A stretch of DNA of 12,886 bases from Betaproteobacteria bacterium (lineage in GTDB: Bacteria; Pseudomonadota; Gammaproteobacteria; Burkholderiales; Burkholderiaceae_C). Both the position numbers and the translations under genes were made by a program. The DNA lies in the NCBI GenBank assembly GCA_947448675.1, contig CANFOR010000063.1, positions 1 to 12,886 of the forward strand. Reading direction: 5' to 3'. Positions 5,982 to 12,367 of the stretch are shown here, piece by piece. The notes below the pieces were generated by a model. That model searched no databases. It was not told where the DNA came from and saw only the letters and a list, made by a program, of their open reading frames with translations. Positions within the stretch are counted from its first letter, which is position 1. Each line of letters starts with the position of its first letter.

Positions 5982-7211
5982 TTATTTCATAGCTTCGGCG
6001 GGGCGTCGCGTCTTGACGTAAGCGTCGCTAGGCAAATAAGCCTTGCCGTCGGCATAACGCCACTGCACCATGCTGCCCTTGCCGCCGCGCAACTCCAACT
6101 TGCCGACAAAAGCGCCCATGGTGGACTGTTGGTCGATGGCACGGAACTCGGCGGGGCCAAAGGGCGTGCTGAATTTCAGGCCGCGCATGGCCGTGACCAG
6201 CTTCTCGTTGTCGGTGCTACCGGCTTTTTTAATGGCGGCAAAAATCGCTTGCATGGTCGAGTAGCCCACCACCGAGCCGACTTTGGGGTTTTCTTTGTAT
6301 TTTTTGTAGTAGTTAGCAGCAAACGAGGCATGCTCGCGCGTGTCAATTTGATCCCAAGGGTAGCCTGTGACGATCCAGTTTTTGGGAGTCTCGTCTTTCA
6401 GCACTTCAAGGTATTCGGGCTCGCCCGAGAGCATCGACACCACAGGCGTTTTAGGGAACACGCCGCGCTGATTGCCCTCGCGCACCAAGCGCGCCAGGTC
6501 GGCGGCAAAGGTGACGTTGAAAATCGCGTCGGGCTTGCTGGCCATGATGGCGCTGAGCGTAGCCCCGGCTTCGAGCTTGCCATTGGCGGGCCATTGCTCG
6601 CCAACAAACTCGACGTCGGGGCGCTTGGCCTTGAGCAGCTCTTTAAAGCTGGCCACGGCGCTTTGGCCGTACTCGTAGTTGGGTGCAATTGTGGCCCAGC
6701 GCTTGGCGGGCAGCTTGGCGGCCTCTTCGACCAGCATGGCCGCTTGCATATAGGTGCTGGGGCGCAGGCGGAAGGTGTAGCGGTTGCCCTTCTCCCACAC
6801 GATGCTGTCGGTTAGCGGCTCGCTGGCCACAAACAAACGCTTGTTTTTCACCGCGTAGTCAGACAGGGCCAAGCCGATATTGCTCAAAAAGCCACCGGCC
6901 AGCACATCGACATGCTCATTGCTGGTCAGCTCCAGCGCGTGGCGCAGGGCTTCGTCGGGCTTGCCCGCGTCGTCGCGGGCGATCACCTCGACCTTGCGGC
7001 CCAGCAGGCCCCCGGCGGCATTGACTTCGTCTACGGCCAACTGCCAACCCTGGCGGTAGGGCTGGGTGAACTGCGGAATGGCCGAGTAGCTGTTGATCTC
7101 GCCGATTTTGATAGCACCGGTTTTGGCACTGGCGCTTTGCGCCCACACTGCGCCGCCTATGCTTGCGCCCAAGGCCACGAGGACAAAACTACCGAGGACG
7201 CGATTTTTCAT
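5982..7211 (-). CDS. ABC transporter periplasmic substrate-binding protein, branched-chain amino acid/amide type
   Basis: A 409-residue periplasmic binding protein of the LivJ-like class (type I fold, Peripla_BP_6). It has a Sec signal peptide at 1-24 (MKNR, hydrophobic core, VWA then QSASA), followed by the mature start IKIGEINSYSAIPQFTQPYR. Typical elements are GWQLAVDEVNAAGGLLGRKVEVIARDD, the AGGFLSNIGLALSDYA stretch and the YAYG-like NYEYGQSAVASFKELL in lobe two. Such proteins deliver amino acids, amides or urea to an inner-membrane ABC permease. No permease or ATPase gene is adjacent, so this is an orphan. The ATG at 7211 is chosen because a good Shine-Dalgarno sequence (GGGAG, minus strand, 7217-7221) lies five bases upstream and the signal peptide starts there. 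The ligand cannot be read from the sequence. It is divergent from the sulfur operon. Confidence 0.9.
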   Translation of the reverse strand: MKNRVLGSFVLVALGASIGGAVWAQSASAKTGAIKIGEINSYSAIPQFTQPYRQGWQLAVDEVNAAGGLLGRKVEVIARDDAGKPDEALRHALELTSNEHVDVLAGGFLSNIGLALSDYAVKNKRLFVASEPLTDSIVWEKGNRYTFRLRPSTYMQAAMLVEEAAKLPAKRWATIAPNYEYGQSAVASFKELLKAKRPDVEFVGEQWPANGKLEAGATLSAIMASKPDAIFNVTFAADLARLVREGNQRGVFPKTPVVSMLSGEPEYLEVLKDETPKNWIVTGYPWDQIDTREHASFAANYYKKYKENPKVGSVVGYSTMQAIFAAIKKAGSTDNEKLVTAMRGLKFSTPFGPAEFRAIDQQSTMGAFVGKLELRGGKGSMVQWRYADGKAYLPSDAYVKTRRPAEAMK

Positions 7212-7255
7212 GGATTCTCCCAATGCAATGGACTCTGTGCGACGGCACTCTAACA

Positions 7256-7274
7256 GGCCAGCAGAACGCTGGCC
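7256..7274. promoter_or_regulatory. Perfect hairpin in the leader of the binding-protein gene
   Basis: GGCCAGC (7256-7262) and GCTGGCC (7268-7274) with loop AGAAC, 45-63 bp upstream of the binding-protein start. It could fold in its 5' untranslated RNA or be an operator; nothing decides between these. Confidence 0.35.
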
Positions 7275-7338
7275 GCTCAGCAGTCAACGCACTACGCCGC
7301 GCTGTCGCCTACAGCCAGCGCAAAAAAGGCTTATGCAC

Positions 7339-7354
7339 TGTGAGCATATACACA
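7339..7354. promoter_or_regulatory. CRP/FNR-family-like operator in the divergent spacer
   Basis: TGTGA-GCATAT-ACACA matches nine of ten half-site bases of the CRP consensus TGTGA-N6-TCACA. Its centre is 58-59 bp before the TSUP start codon, a common activator position if transcription starts near that codon. It could equally serve the divergent binding-protein gene. Pattern match only. Confidence 0.35.
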
Positions 7355-7369
7355 CTACAAATCAATCGT

Positions 7370-7397
7370 TTGAAAAAACCGGGCCAGGCCCTAGAGT
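7370..7397 (+). promoter_or_regulatory. Candidate sigma-70 promoter of the sulfur operon
   Basis: TTGAAA (7370-7375, five of six consensus bases), a 16-bp spacer, then TAGAGT (7392-7397, four of six). Transcription would start at about 7404-7405, at or next to the TSUP ATG, which has no Shine-Dalgarno sequence. The transcript would then be leaderless or nearly so. A promoter farther upstream, hidden by weak consensus, is an equal possibility. Confidence 0.3.
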
Positions 7398-7404
7398 CGC
7401 CTCT

Positions 7405-8196
7405 ATGCATGATTTTGCTTTTGTTTTTGCGGGTTTGTTTGTCGGCTTCATCGTCGGCCTGACCGGCGTGGGCGGCGGCTCGCTGATGACGCCGCTGTTG
7501 ATTTTTGGTTTTGGCATCAAGCCCTATCTGGCCATTGGCACCGACTTGCTCTTTGCTGCGGGCACCAAGTTTGGCGGCTCGCTCAGCCTGGCCCGCGCGC
7601 GCAGCATCGACTGGCCCATCGTGGGCTTGCTCAGCCTGGGCAGCATTCCGGCTTCGCTCGTCACCATCGCGCTCTTGCATCGCGTGGGCGCGTCCAACCC
7701 GGCCGTGCAACATGTGATGACCAGCACCTTGGGCGCCGCTTTGCTGCTCACGGCTGCTGCCACTTTGTACAAAGCCGTGCGCGGCAAAAGCACGCCGCGC
7801 GACATTGCACCCGAACAACTGGCCCAAGCCATTCGCCCGCGCCACTGGGCCCTGCCCATTGCCTTTGGCGCGCTGATCGGCAGCTTGGTTTCGCTCACCT
7901 CGGTAGGGGCAGGGGCCATTGGCGTCACGGTGCTGATGCTGCTCTACCCCGCCCTGCCCCTGCCGCGCATTGTGGCCGCCGACATCGCCTACGCCGTGCC
8001 GCTGACCCTGGTGGCAGGCTTGGGCCACGCCAGCATTGGCTCGGTCGACTGGCCCTTGCTCGCCAAGCTCTTAGCAGGCTCCCTGCCCGGCATCTGGCTC
8101 GGCTCGCGCCTGGTACTCAAAACCCCCGACCGCATCATCCGCTCCCTGCTGTCGGTGCTCTTGGCCTATGCGGGCCTGAAATTGATAGCGATATGA
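7405..8196 (+). CDS. TSUP-family (TauE/SafE) membrane transporter
   Basis: A 263-residue integral membrane protein with about eight hydrophobic segments and the internal two-fold repeat of the TSUP family. The glycine-rich signature GVGGGSLMTPLL (21-32) is echoed at 164-172 by SLTSVGAGA, and each is followed by a hydrophobic helix and an LP/IKPYLAIGTDL-like stretch. Family members move sulfite, sulfoacetate, sulfate, thiosulfate or other sulfur-containing or organic anions. The gene begins the cys operon and ends 24 bp before cysI, so uptake of sulfate or export of excess sulfite is the natural reading; direction cannot be told from sequence. The ATG at 7405 starts just before the first membrane helix. 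The frame is open farther upstream, but that part is charged, unrelated in character and overlaps the divergent gene. There is no Shine-Dalgarno sequence. Confidence 0.9.
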   Translation: MHDFAFVFAGLFVGFIVGLTGVGGGSLMTPLLIFGFGIKPYLAIGTDLLFAAGTKFGGSLSLARARSIDWPIVGLLSLGSIPASLVTIALLHRVGASNPAVQHVMTSTLGAALLLTAAATLYKAVRGKSTPRDIAPEQLAQAIRPRHWALPIAFGALIGSLVSLTSVGAGAIGVTVLMLLYPALPLPRIVAADIAYAVPLTLVAGLGHASIGSVDWPLLAKLLAGSLPGIWLGSRLVLKTPDRIIRSLLSVLLAYAGLKLIAI

Positions 8197-8220
8197 ACAA
8201 CCTGGCTCGACTACAAAACC

Positions 8221-10107
8221 ATGTACCAATACACCGAATTTGACAAAGCCTTCGTTCGCAACCGCGCGGCGCAGTACCGCGACCAATTGCAGCGCAACCT
8301 GGCGGGCACTTTGGGCGACGACGAGTTTCGCCCCTTGCGTTTGCAAAACGGCTGGTATGTGCAGCGCTATGCACCCATGCTGCGGGTGGCGGTGCCTTAT
8401 GGCGAACTCTCCAGCGCGCAGCTGCGTGTGCTGGCTACCATCGCCCGCGACTATGACCAGCCCCGCCACGAGTTGCTGGCCCACGCGCAGAGCACGCAAG
8501 ACGGCATCGACGCGGTCAGCCCACCCGTGGGCGGCAAGCCTTCGCCGCGTCTGACTACCGGCTATGGCCACTTCAGCACCCGGCAAAACGTGCAGTTCAA
8601 CTGGATTCCATTGGACAAAAGTGCCGATGTGATGGACCTCTTGGCCAGCGTCAACATGCACGGCATTCAAACCAGCGGCAACTGCATTCGCAACATCACC
8701 AGCGACGAGCGCGCGGGCATTGCGCCAGATGAGTTGGCCGACCCGCGCCCGTTTTGCGAAATCCTGCGCCAGTGGAGCACCCTGCACCCCGAATTTGCGT
8801 TTTTGCCGCGCAAGTTCAAGATCGCCGTCACGGGCGCAGCCGAAGACCGCGCCGCCACCTACTGGCACGACGTCGGCCTGCACCTGGTGCACAGCGCAGA
8901 GGGTGAGCTGGGCTTCAAAGTGCTGGTGGGCGGTGGCATGGGCCGCACGCCGGTGATCGCCTCGACCATCCGCACGTTTTTGCCGTGGAACCAAATCCTC
9001 AACTACCTCGAAGCCGTGGTGCGCGTCTACAACCGCTGGGGGCGGCGCGACAACATCTACAAAGCGCGCATCAAAATTTTGGTCAAAGCCGAAGGTCAGC
9101 GTTATGTGGACGAGGTCGAGGCCGAGTACCGCAACATCCTCAGCCAAGACGGCGCACCGCACACCATCAGCCAAGCTGAATTAGACCGCATTTCGGCCAG
9201 TTTTTTACCTCCTCAATTGGCTGCAACGCCCGCCAGTACTGCGTATGCAGCTCCTAAAAATGCAGCATCTTCCAGCGATGCCAACGCCAGCACGCCAGCC
9301 GCCGACAGCCCTGCCAACGCGCTCGAATACAGCCGCTGGTTGCAGCAAAACGTGGCCGCGCACAAGAACCCCGCACTGCGTTGCGTCACCCTGTCGTACA
9401 AGCGCCTGGGCCAAGCGCCGGGCGACGCCACCGCCGAGCAACTGGCCGCCGCCGCTGACTTGGCCGAGCGCTTTAGCGCAGGCGAGGTGCGCGTCACCCA
9501 CGACCAAAACCTGGTGCTGCCCTGGGTGGCTGCGAGCGAGCTGCCCGCGCTGTGGGAGGCCGCGCGCCAAGCGGGCGTGGCCCGCTCCAACATCCGTTTG
9601 CTGAGCGACATGATCGCCTGCCCCGGCGGCGACTACTGCTCGCTGGCCAATGCGCGCAGCTTGCCGATTGCTGCCGCCATTACCGAACGCTACCAAGACC
9701 TCGACGAGCTACACGACCTGGGCGAGATCGACCTGCACATCAGCGGTTGCATCAACTCCTGCGGCCACCACCACAGCGGCCACATCGGCATTTTGGGCGT
9801 CGATAAAGACGGCAAAGAGTGGTACCAAGTCACCCTGGGTGGCTCGGACGGCTCCACCCTCTCGGGCGCGAGCGCAGCGGGCAAGGCTGTGGGCCCATCC
9901 TTCTCGGCCGCCGAAGTGCCGGGCGTGATCGAGGCTGTGTTGGGCGTCTACCGTGCGCAGCGCGTGGCGGTTGCGGCCCATGGCAAAGCCGAGACTTTTA
10001 TCGACACCCTCAAACGCGTGGGCAGCGAGCCGTTTAAAGCCGCCGCCAATGCCGCCCGTTTTGCTGCGCACGCACCGGGCGCAGTACTCGACGCAGTGGC
10101 TGCTTAA
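8221..10107 (+). CDS. cysI: Sulfite reductase, siroheme/iron-sulfur (hemoprotein) subunit
   Basis: A 628-residue nitrite/sulfite reductase hemoprotein that reduces sulfite to sulfide by six electrons in the cytoplasm. It has the twofold ferredoxin-like plus siroheme domain order. Examples are LRLQNGWYVQRYAPMLRVAV near residue 40 and YGHFSTRQNVQFNWIP near 120, with the siroheme-contacting N-terminal arginines. The 4Fe-4S/siroheme cysteines are Cys467 and Cys473 (CPGGDYC) and Cys510 and Cys514 (GCINSC). Sulfite rather than nitrite reduction is inferred from the cys neighbours. The protein is longer than the ~570 residues of enterobacterial CysI. Part of the excess is an Ala/Ser/Pro-rich linker (about 332-365), whose first 15 residues come from dispersed repeat copy I. 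No cysJ flavoprotein lies nearby, so the electron donor is unknown. The start at 8221 gives the family-like MYQYTEFDKAFVRNR; there is no Shine-Dalgarno sequence. Confidence 0.94.
   Translation: MYQYTEFDKAFVRNRAAQYRDQLQRNLAGTLGDDEFRPLRLQNGWYVQRYAPMLRVAVPYGELSSAQLRVLATIARDYDQPRHELLAHAQSTQDGIDAVSPPVGGKPSPRLTTGYGHFSTRQNVQFNWIPLDKSADVMDLLASVNMHGIQTSGNCIRNITSDERAGIAPDELADPRPFCEILRQWSTLHPEFAFLPRKFKIAVTGAAEDRAATYWHDVGLHLVHSAEGELGFKVLVGGGMGRTPVIASTIRTFLPWNQILNYLEAVVRVYNRWGRRDNIYKARIKILVKAEGQRYVDEVEAEYRNILSQDGAPHTISQAELDRISASFLPPQLAATPASTAYAAPKNAASSSDANASTPAADSPANALEYSRWLQQNVAAHKNPALRCVTLSYKRLGQAPGDATAEQLAAAADLAERFSAGEVRVTHDQNLVLPWVAASELPALWEAARQAGVARSNIRLLSDMIACPGGDYCSLANARSLPIAAAITERYQDLDELHDLGEIDLHISGCINSCGHHHSGHIGILGVDKDGKEWYQVTLGGSDGSTLSGASAAGKAVGPSFSAAEVPGVIEAVLGVYRAQRVAVAAHGKAETFIDTLKRVGSEPFKAAANAARFAAHAPGAVLDAVAA
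9214..9260 (-). repeat. Dispersed short repeat, copy I (in the cysI inter-domain linker)
   Basis: Plus-strand CAATTGGCTGCAACGCCCGC followed by CAGTACTGCGTATGCAGCTC and CTAAAAA. About 37 of 47 positions match copy B in dsbB. It is read here in the strand sense opposite to dsbB and encodes QLAATPASTAYAAPK, residues 332-346, between the two halves of the reductase. Confidence 0.75.
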
Positions 10108-10131
10108 CGCTTTTGTGAGAATTAAAATACT

Positions 10132-10641
10132 ATGAAATTAATAGCACTCCACGCACAATCGGCGCTCGCCAGCGGCAGTTTTACCTCTGGCAATGCAGCC
10201 GATGGTGCCGCGCTGAACGCAAGCGCTGACGAAGCGAATAACCCAGCCGTCTTAGCCCTGCCCAATGACGCCGACGCCTCCCAAACCAATTTAGCGGGCA
10301 TAGAACGGGTCGACCTGCACTTCCCTAAATTTACCGACGGCCGCGCCTACAGCCAGGCCGTGGTGCTGCGCCGCCGCTGCGGCTTCAAGGGCGAGATTCG
10401 CGCCACCGGCGACGTGTTGCTCGACCAAGTGCTGCTGATGCAGCGCAGCGGCTTTAGCAGCGCCCAGTTGCGCGACGACCAAGACGCCACGCACGCCAGC
10501 GTGCTGCTCAGCCAGTTTGCCGGCTTCTACCAAGGTGACGCGCTGCAAGCCCAGCCACATTTTGCACGCGGCGACGCGGCTGCTAAGACCGCCACCGCAA
10601 CTTCAGCAGCTACAGCAGCTATGACTGGGAGCCCGTCGTGA
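10132..10641 (+). CDS. DUF934 family protein of the sulfite-reduction operon
   Basis: A 169-residue protein. The conserved DUF934 core runs from about residue 40 to 145: NPAVLALPNDAD, then LHFPKFTDGRAYSQAVVLRR, GFKGEIRATGDVLLDQ, LMQRSGFSSAQLRDDQ and FYQGDALQ. The biochemical role of the family is not established. Members are typically encoded beside cysI and cysH, and many databases give them vague oxidoreductase names; there are no cofactor-binding motifs or conserved cysteine pairs here. I infer an accessory role in sulfite or APS reduction. The first ~20 residues (MKLIALHAQSALASG) are encoded by dispersed repeat copy D, and residues 20-38 and 146-169 are low-complexity Ala/Ser/Thr. The gene starts 24 bp after cysI, has only a weak ribosome binding site, and overlaps the cysH GTG by four bases (GTGA). 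Confidence 0.88.
   Translation: MKLIALHAQSALASGSFTSGNAADGAALNASADEANNPAVLALPNDADASQTNLAGIERVDLHFPKFTDGRAYSQAVVLRRRCGFKGEIRATGDVLLDQVLLMQRSGFSSAQLRDDQDATHASVLLSQFAGFYQGDALQAQPHFARGDAAAKTATATSAATAAMTGSPS
10134..10183 (+). repeat. Dispersed short repeat, copy D (5' end of the DUF934 gene)
   Basis: GAAATTAATAGCACTCCACG followed by CACAATCGGCGCTCGCCAGC and GGCAGTTTTA. It resembles copy C through ATAGC-nnnCC-ACGCACAA and CCAGCGGC, and copy N through AAATTAATAGC. It is the most diverged of the seven. It encodes most of the N-terminal extension of the DUF934 protein. Confidence 0.55.
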
Positions 10642-11384
10642 GCGCCATCAGCCTCTACGCCAAAGCCTCGCCCGACTTTGCCAGCAAGCTCGCGCACACT
10701 CAGCAGCTATTGCGCAACGCCGCCCAGCTCTACGCACCACTCACCCAGGCCAGCAGCCTGGGCGCAGAAGACATGGTCATCACCCACCTGCTGCACACGC
10801 TAGGCATCGAGAGCGAAATTTTTGTACTCAACACTGGCAAACTGCATGCCGAGACTTTGGACCTGCTAGAGATCGTTAAAAAGCACTATGGCCAAGAGCG
10901 CGCCGTGCGCGTTTACGAGCCCGATGCCACGCAGGCGGCACACTTTGAACACCGCCACGGCGAGCAGGCCATGTACGACAGCATCGCTCTGCGCAAGCAG
11001 TGCTGCGACATTCGCAAAATGCAGCCACTCGAAAAGGCCTTGGCGGGCAAAAAGGGCTGGATCACCGGCCTGCGCCGCGAGCAGTCCAACACCCGCGCCG
11101 AGGTGGCCGAGGTGGAGCAGCAAGCCCTGCGCACCAAAGTCAACCCGCTGGCCGCTTGGACTTGGGGCGAGGTGTGGCACTACATTGCCACCCAGGCCGT
11201 GCCCTACAACGCCTTGCACGACCAGTTCTACCCCAGCATTGGCTGCGCGCCCTGCACCCGCGCCATCAGCTTGGGCGAAGACTTTCGCTCGGGCCGCTGG
11301 TGGTGGGAAGACGAAAAAGCCAAAGAATGCGGCCTGCACGTAGATGCAGCACCCAAAATCATTCCCATTAAGGAAATCGCATGA
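10638..11384 (+). CDS. cysH: Assimilatory APS/PAPS reductase, iron-sulfur type
   Basis: A 248-residue reductase of the CysH family, which reduces adenylyl sulfate to sulfite using thioredoxin or glutaredoxin. The nucleotide-binding SSLGAEDMVI (39-48) and the GLRREQS loop (144-150) are present. The cysteine pattern Cys122-Cys123 ... Cys203-x2-Cys206 (KQCCDI; GCAPCTR) is that of enzymes carrying a 4Fe-4S cluster and preferring APS over PAPS. The redox cysteine is Cys231 in the C-terminal ECGLH. This fits the absence of an APS kinase (cysC) gene here. The GTG start at 10638 is supported by GGGAG at 10627-10631 and by the four-base overlap with the DUF934 stop. cysH overlaps cysD by four bases (ATGA), so the two are translationally coupled. 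APS preference is inferred from the motif and not shown. Confidence 0.95.
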   Translation: MSAISLYAKASPDFASKLAHTQQLLRNAAQLYAPLTQASSLGAEDMVITHLLHTLGIESEIFVLNTGKLHAETLDLLEIVKKHYGQERAVRVYEPDATQAAHFEHRHGEQAMYDSIALRKQCCDIRKMQPLEKALAGKKGWITGLRREQSNTRAEVAEVEQQALRTKVNPLAAWTWGEVWHYIATQAVPYNALHDQFYPSIGCAPCTRAISLGEDFRSGRWWWEDEKAKECGLHVDAAPKIIPIKEIA

Positions 11385-12316
11385 ACGCCCGCCTCGCAAC
11401 CACGGCGCTCGGCCACACATTAAGTAACACCCACCTCGACGCGCTGGAAGAAGAAACCATTTTCATCTTGCGCGAAGTGGCCGCCGTGTTTGAACGCCCA
11501 GCCCTGTTGTTCTCGGGCGGTAAAGACTCTTTGGTGATGCTGCGCTGCGCTGAAAAAGCCTTCGGCGTAGGCCGCATTCCCTACCCGCTGCTGATGATCG
11601 ACACCGGCCACAACTTCCCTGAAGTCACCGCCTTTCGCGACAGCCGCGCAGCCGAGCTGCAAGCTGAACTGATCGTGCGCAATGTCGAAGACTCGATGGC
11701 GCGCGGCACCGTGCGCCTGGCCCACCCCGGCGAGAGCCGCAATGTGCACCAGTCGGTCACCCTTTTAGAGGCCATTGACGAATTGCGCTTTGACGCCTTG
11801 ATTGGCGGCGCGCGCCGCGACGAAGAAAAAGCCCGCGCCAAAGAGCGCATCTTCAGCCACCGCGACAGCTTTGGCCAGTGGCAGCCCAAGGCCCAGCGCC
11901 CCGAGCTGTGGACCCTGTTCAACACCAAGCTGCAGCAAGGCGAGCACTTTCGCGTCTTCCCCATCAGCAACTGGACCGAGCTCGACGTGTGGCAGTACAT
12001 CGAGCGCGAGAACATCGCCCTGCCGTCTATCTATTACAGCCACCAACGCGAGGTGATCGAACGCAAAGGCCTGCTCGTGCCCGTGACCGAACTCACCCCG
12101 CCCCGTGCGGGCGAGCAAGTCGTGCTGCGCGATGTGCGCTTTCGCACTGTGGGCGACATCACCTGCACCTGCCCGGTCGAAAGCCTGGCCGCGGGCCCCG
12201 CGCAGGTGGTGATCGAAACCCTGGCCGCCGATGTGAGCGAGCGCGGTGCCACCCGCATGGATGACAAAACCTCCGACGCTTCGATGGAAAAGCGCAAGAA
12301 AGACGGCTACTTTTAA
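11381..12316 (+). CDS. cysD: Sulfate adenylyltransferase subunit 2
   Basis: The 311-residue product is CysD, the catalytic small subunit that, with the GTPase CysN, makes APS and pyrophosphate from sulfate and ATP in the cytoplasm. The PP-loop SGGKDSLVMLR lies at 45-55. The family-specific ARRDEEKARAKERIFSHRD, PISNWTELDVWQYI, VRFRTVGDITCTCPV and the terminal KRKKDGYF are all present. Length matches the usual ~300 residues. The start at 11381 overlaps the cysH stop by four bases and follows AAGGA at 11370-11374. cysN begins 51 bp later. The gene is complete, without anomalies. Confidence 0.97.
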   Translation: MNARLATTALGHTLSNTHLDALEEETIFILREVAAVFERPALLFSGGKDSLVMLRCAEKAFGVGRIPYPLLMIDTGHNFPEVTAFRDSRAAELQAELIVRNVEDSMARGTVRLAHPGESRNVHQSVTLLEAIDELRFDALIGGARRDEEKARAKERIFSHRDSFGQWQPKAQRPELWTLFNTKLQQGEHFRVFPISNWTELDVWQYIERENIALPSIYYSHQREVIERKGLLVPVTELTPPRAGEQVVLRDVRFRTVGDITCTCPVESLAAGPAQVVIETLAADVSERGATRMDDKTSDASMEKRKKDGYF

Positions 12317-12332
12317 CGAAACCGAAGCGAAC

Positions 12333-12353
12333 ACAAAGAGGATACAAAGAGGA
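12333..12353 (+). promoter_or_regulatory. Duplicated ribosome-binding-site-like sequence before cysN
   Basis: ACAAAGAGGA occurs twice, at 12333-12342 and 12344-12353, one base apart. Each contains a GAGG. The nearer one is 15 bases from the cysN ATG, longer than usual spacing, so it may be a weak site or a remnant of the ancestral spacing before the repeat-derived N-terminus. Confidence 0.45.
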
Positions 12354-12367
12354 CGCTTTTCAAACTT

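Noticed and set aside
8177..8196. AAATTGATAGC at the end of the TSUP gene as a further copy of the dispersed repeat
   Set aside because: The match is only about 11 bp, the core TGCGTA/CAGCTAT is absent, and an ending like LKLIAI is normal for TSUP proteins.
8071..9174. A 367-codon antisense frame over the end of the TSUP gene and cysI
   Set aside because: It lies opposite strongly conserved CysI sequence, is His/Val/Ala-rich, and has no recognisable domain or start signal.
10590..10625. CAGCAGCTACAGCAGCTATG near the end of the DUF934 gene as a repeat copy
   Set aside because: It is a simple Ala/Thr-coding run; similarity is limited to CAGCTAT without the rest of the core.
10700..10720. CAGCAGCTATTGCGCAACGC in cysH as a repeat copy
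   Set aside because: It encodes an ordinary stretch of the CysH N-terminus (QQLLRNA), and the spacing of the shared words differs from all real copies.
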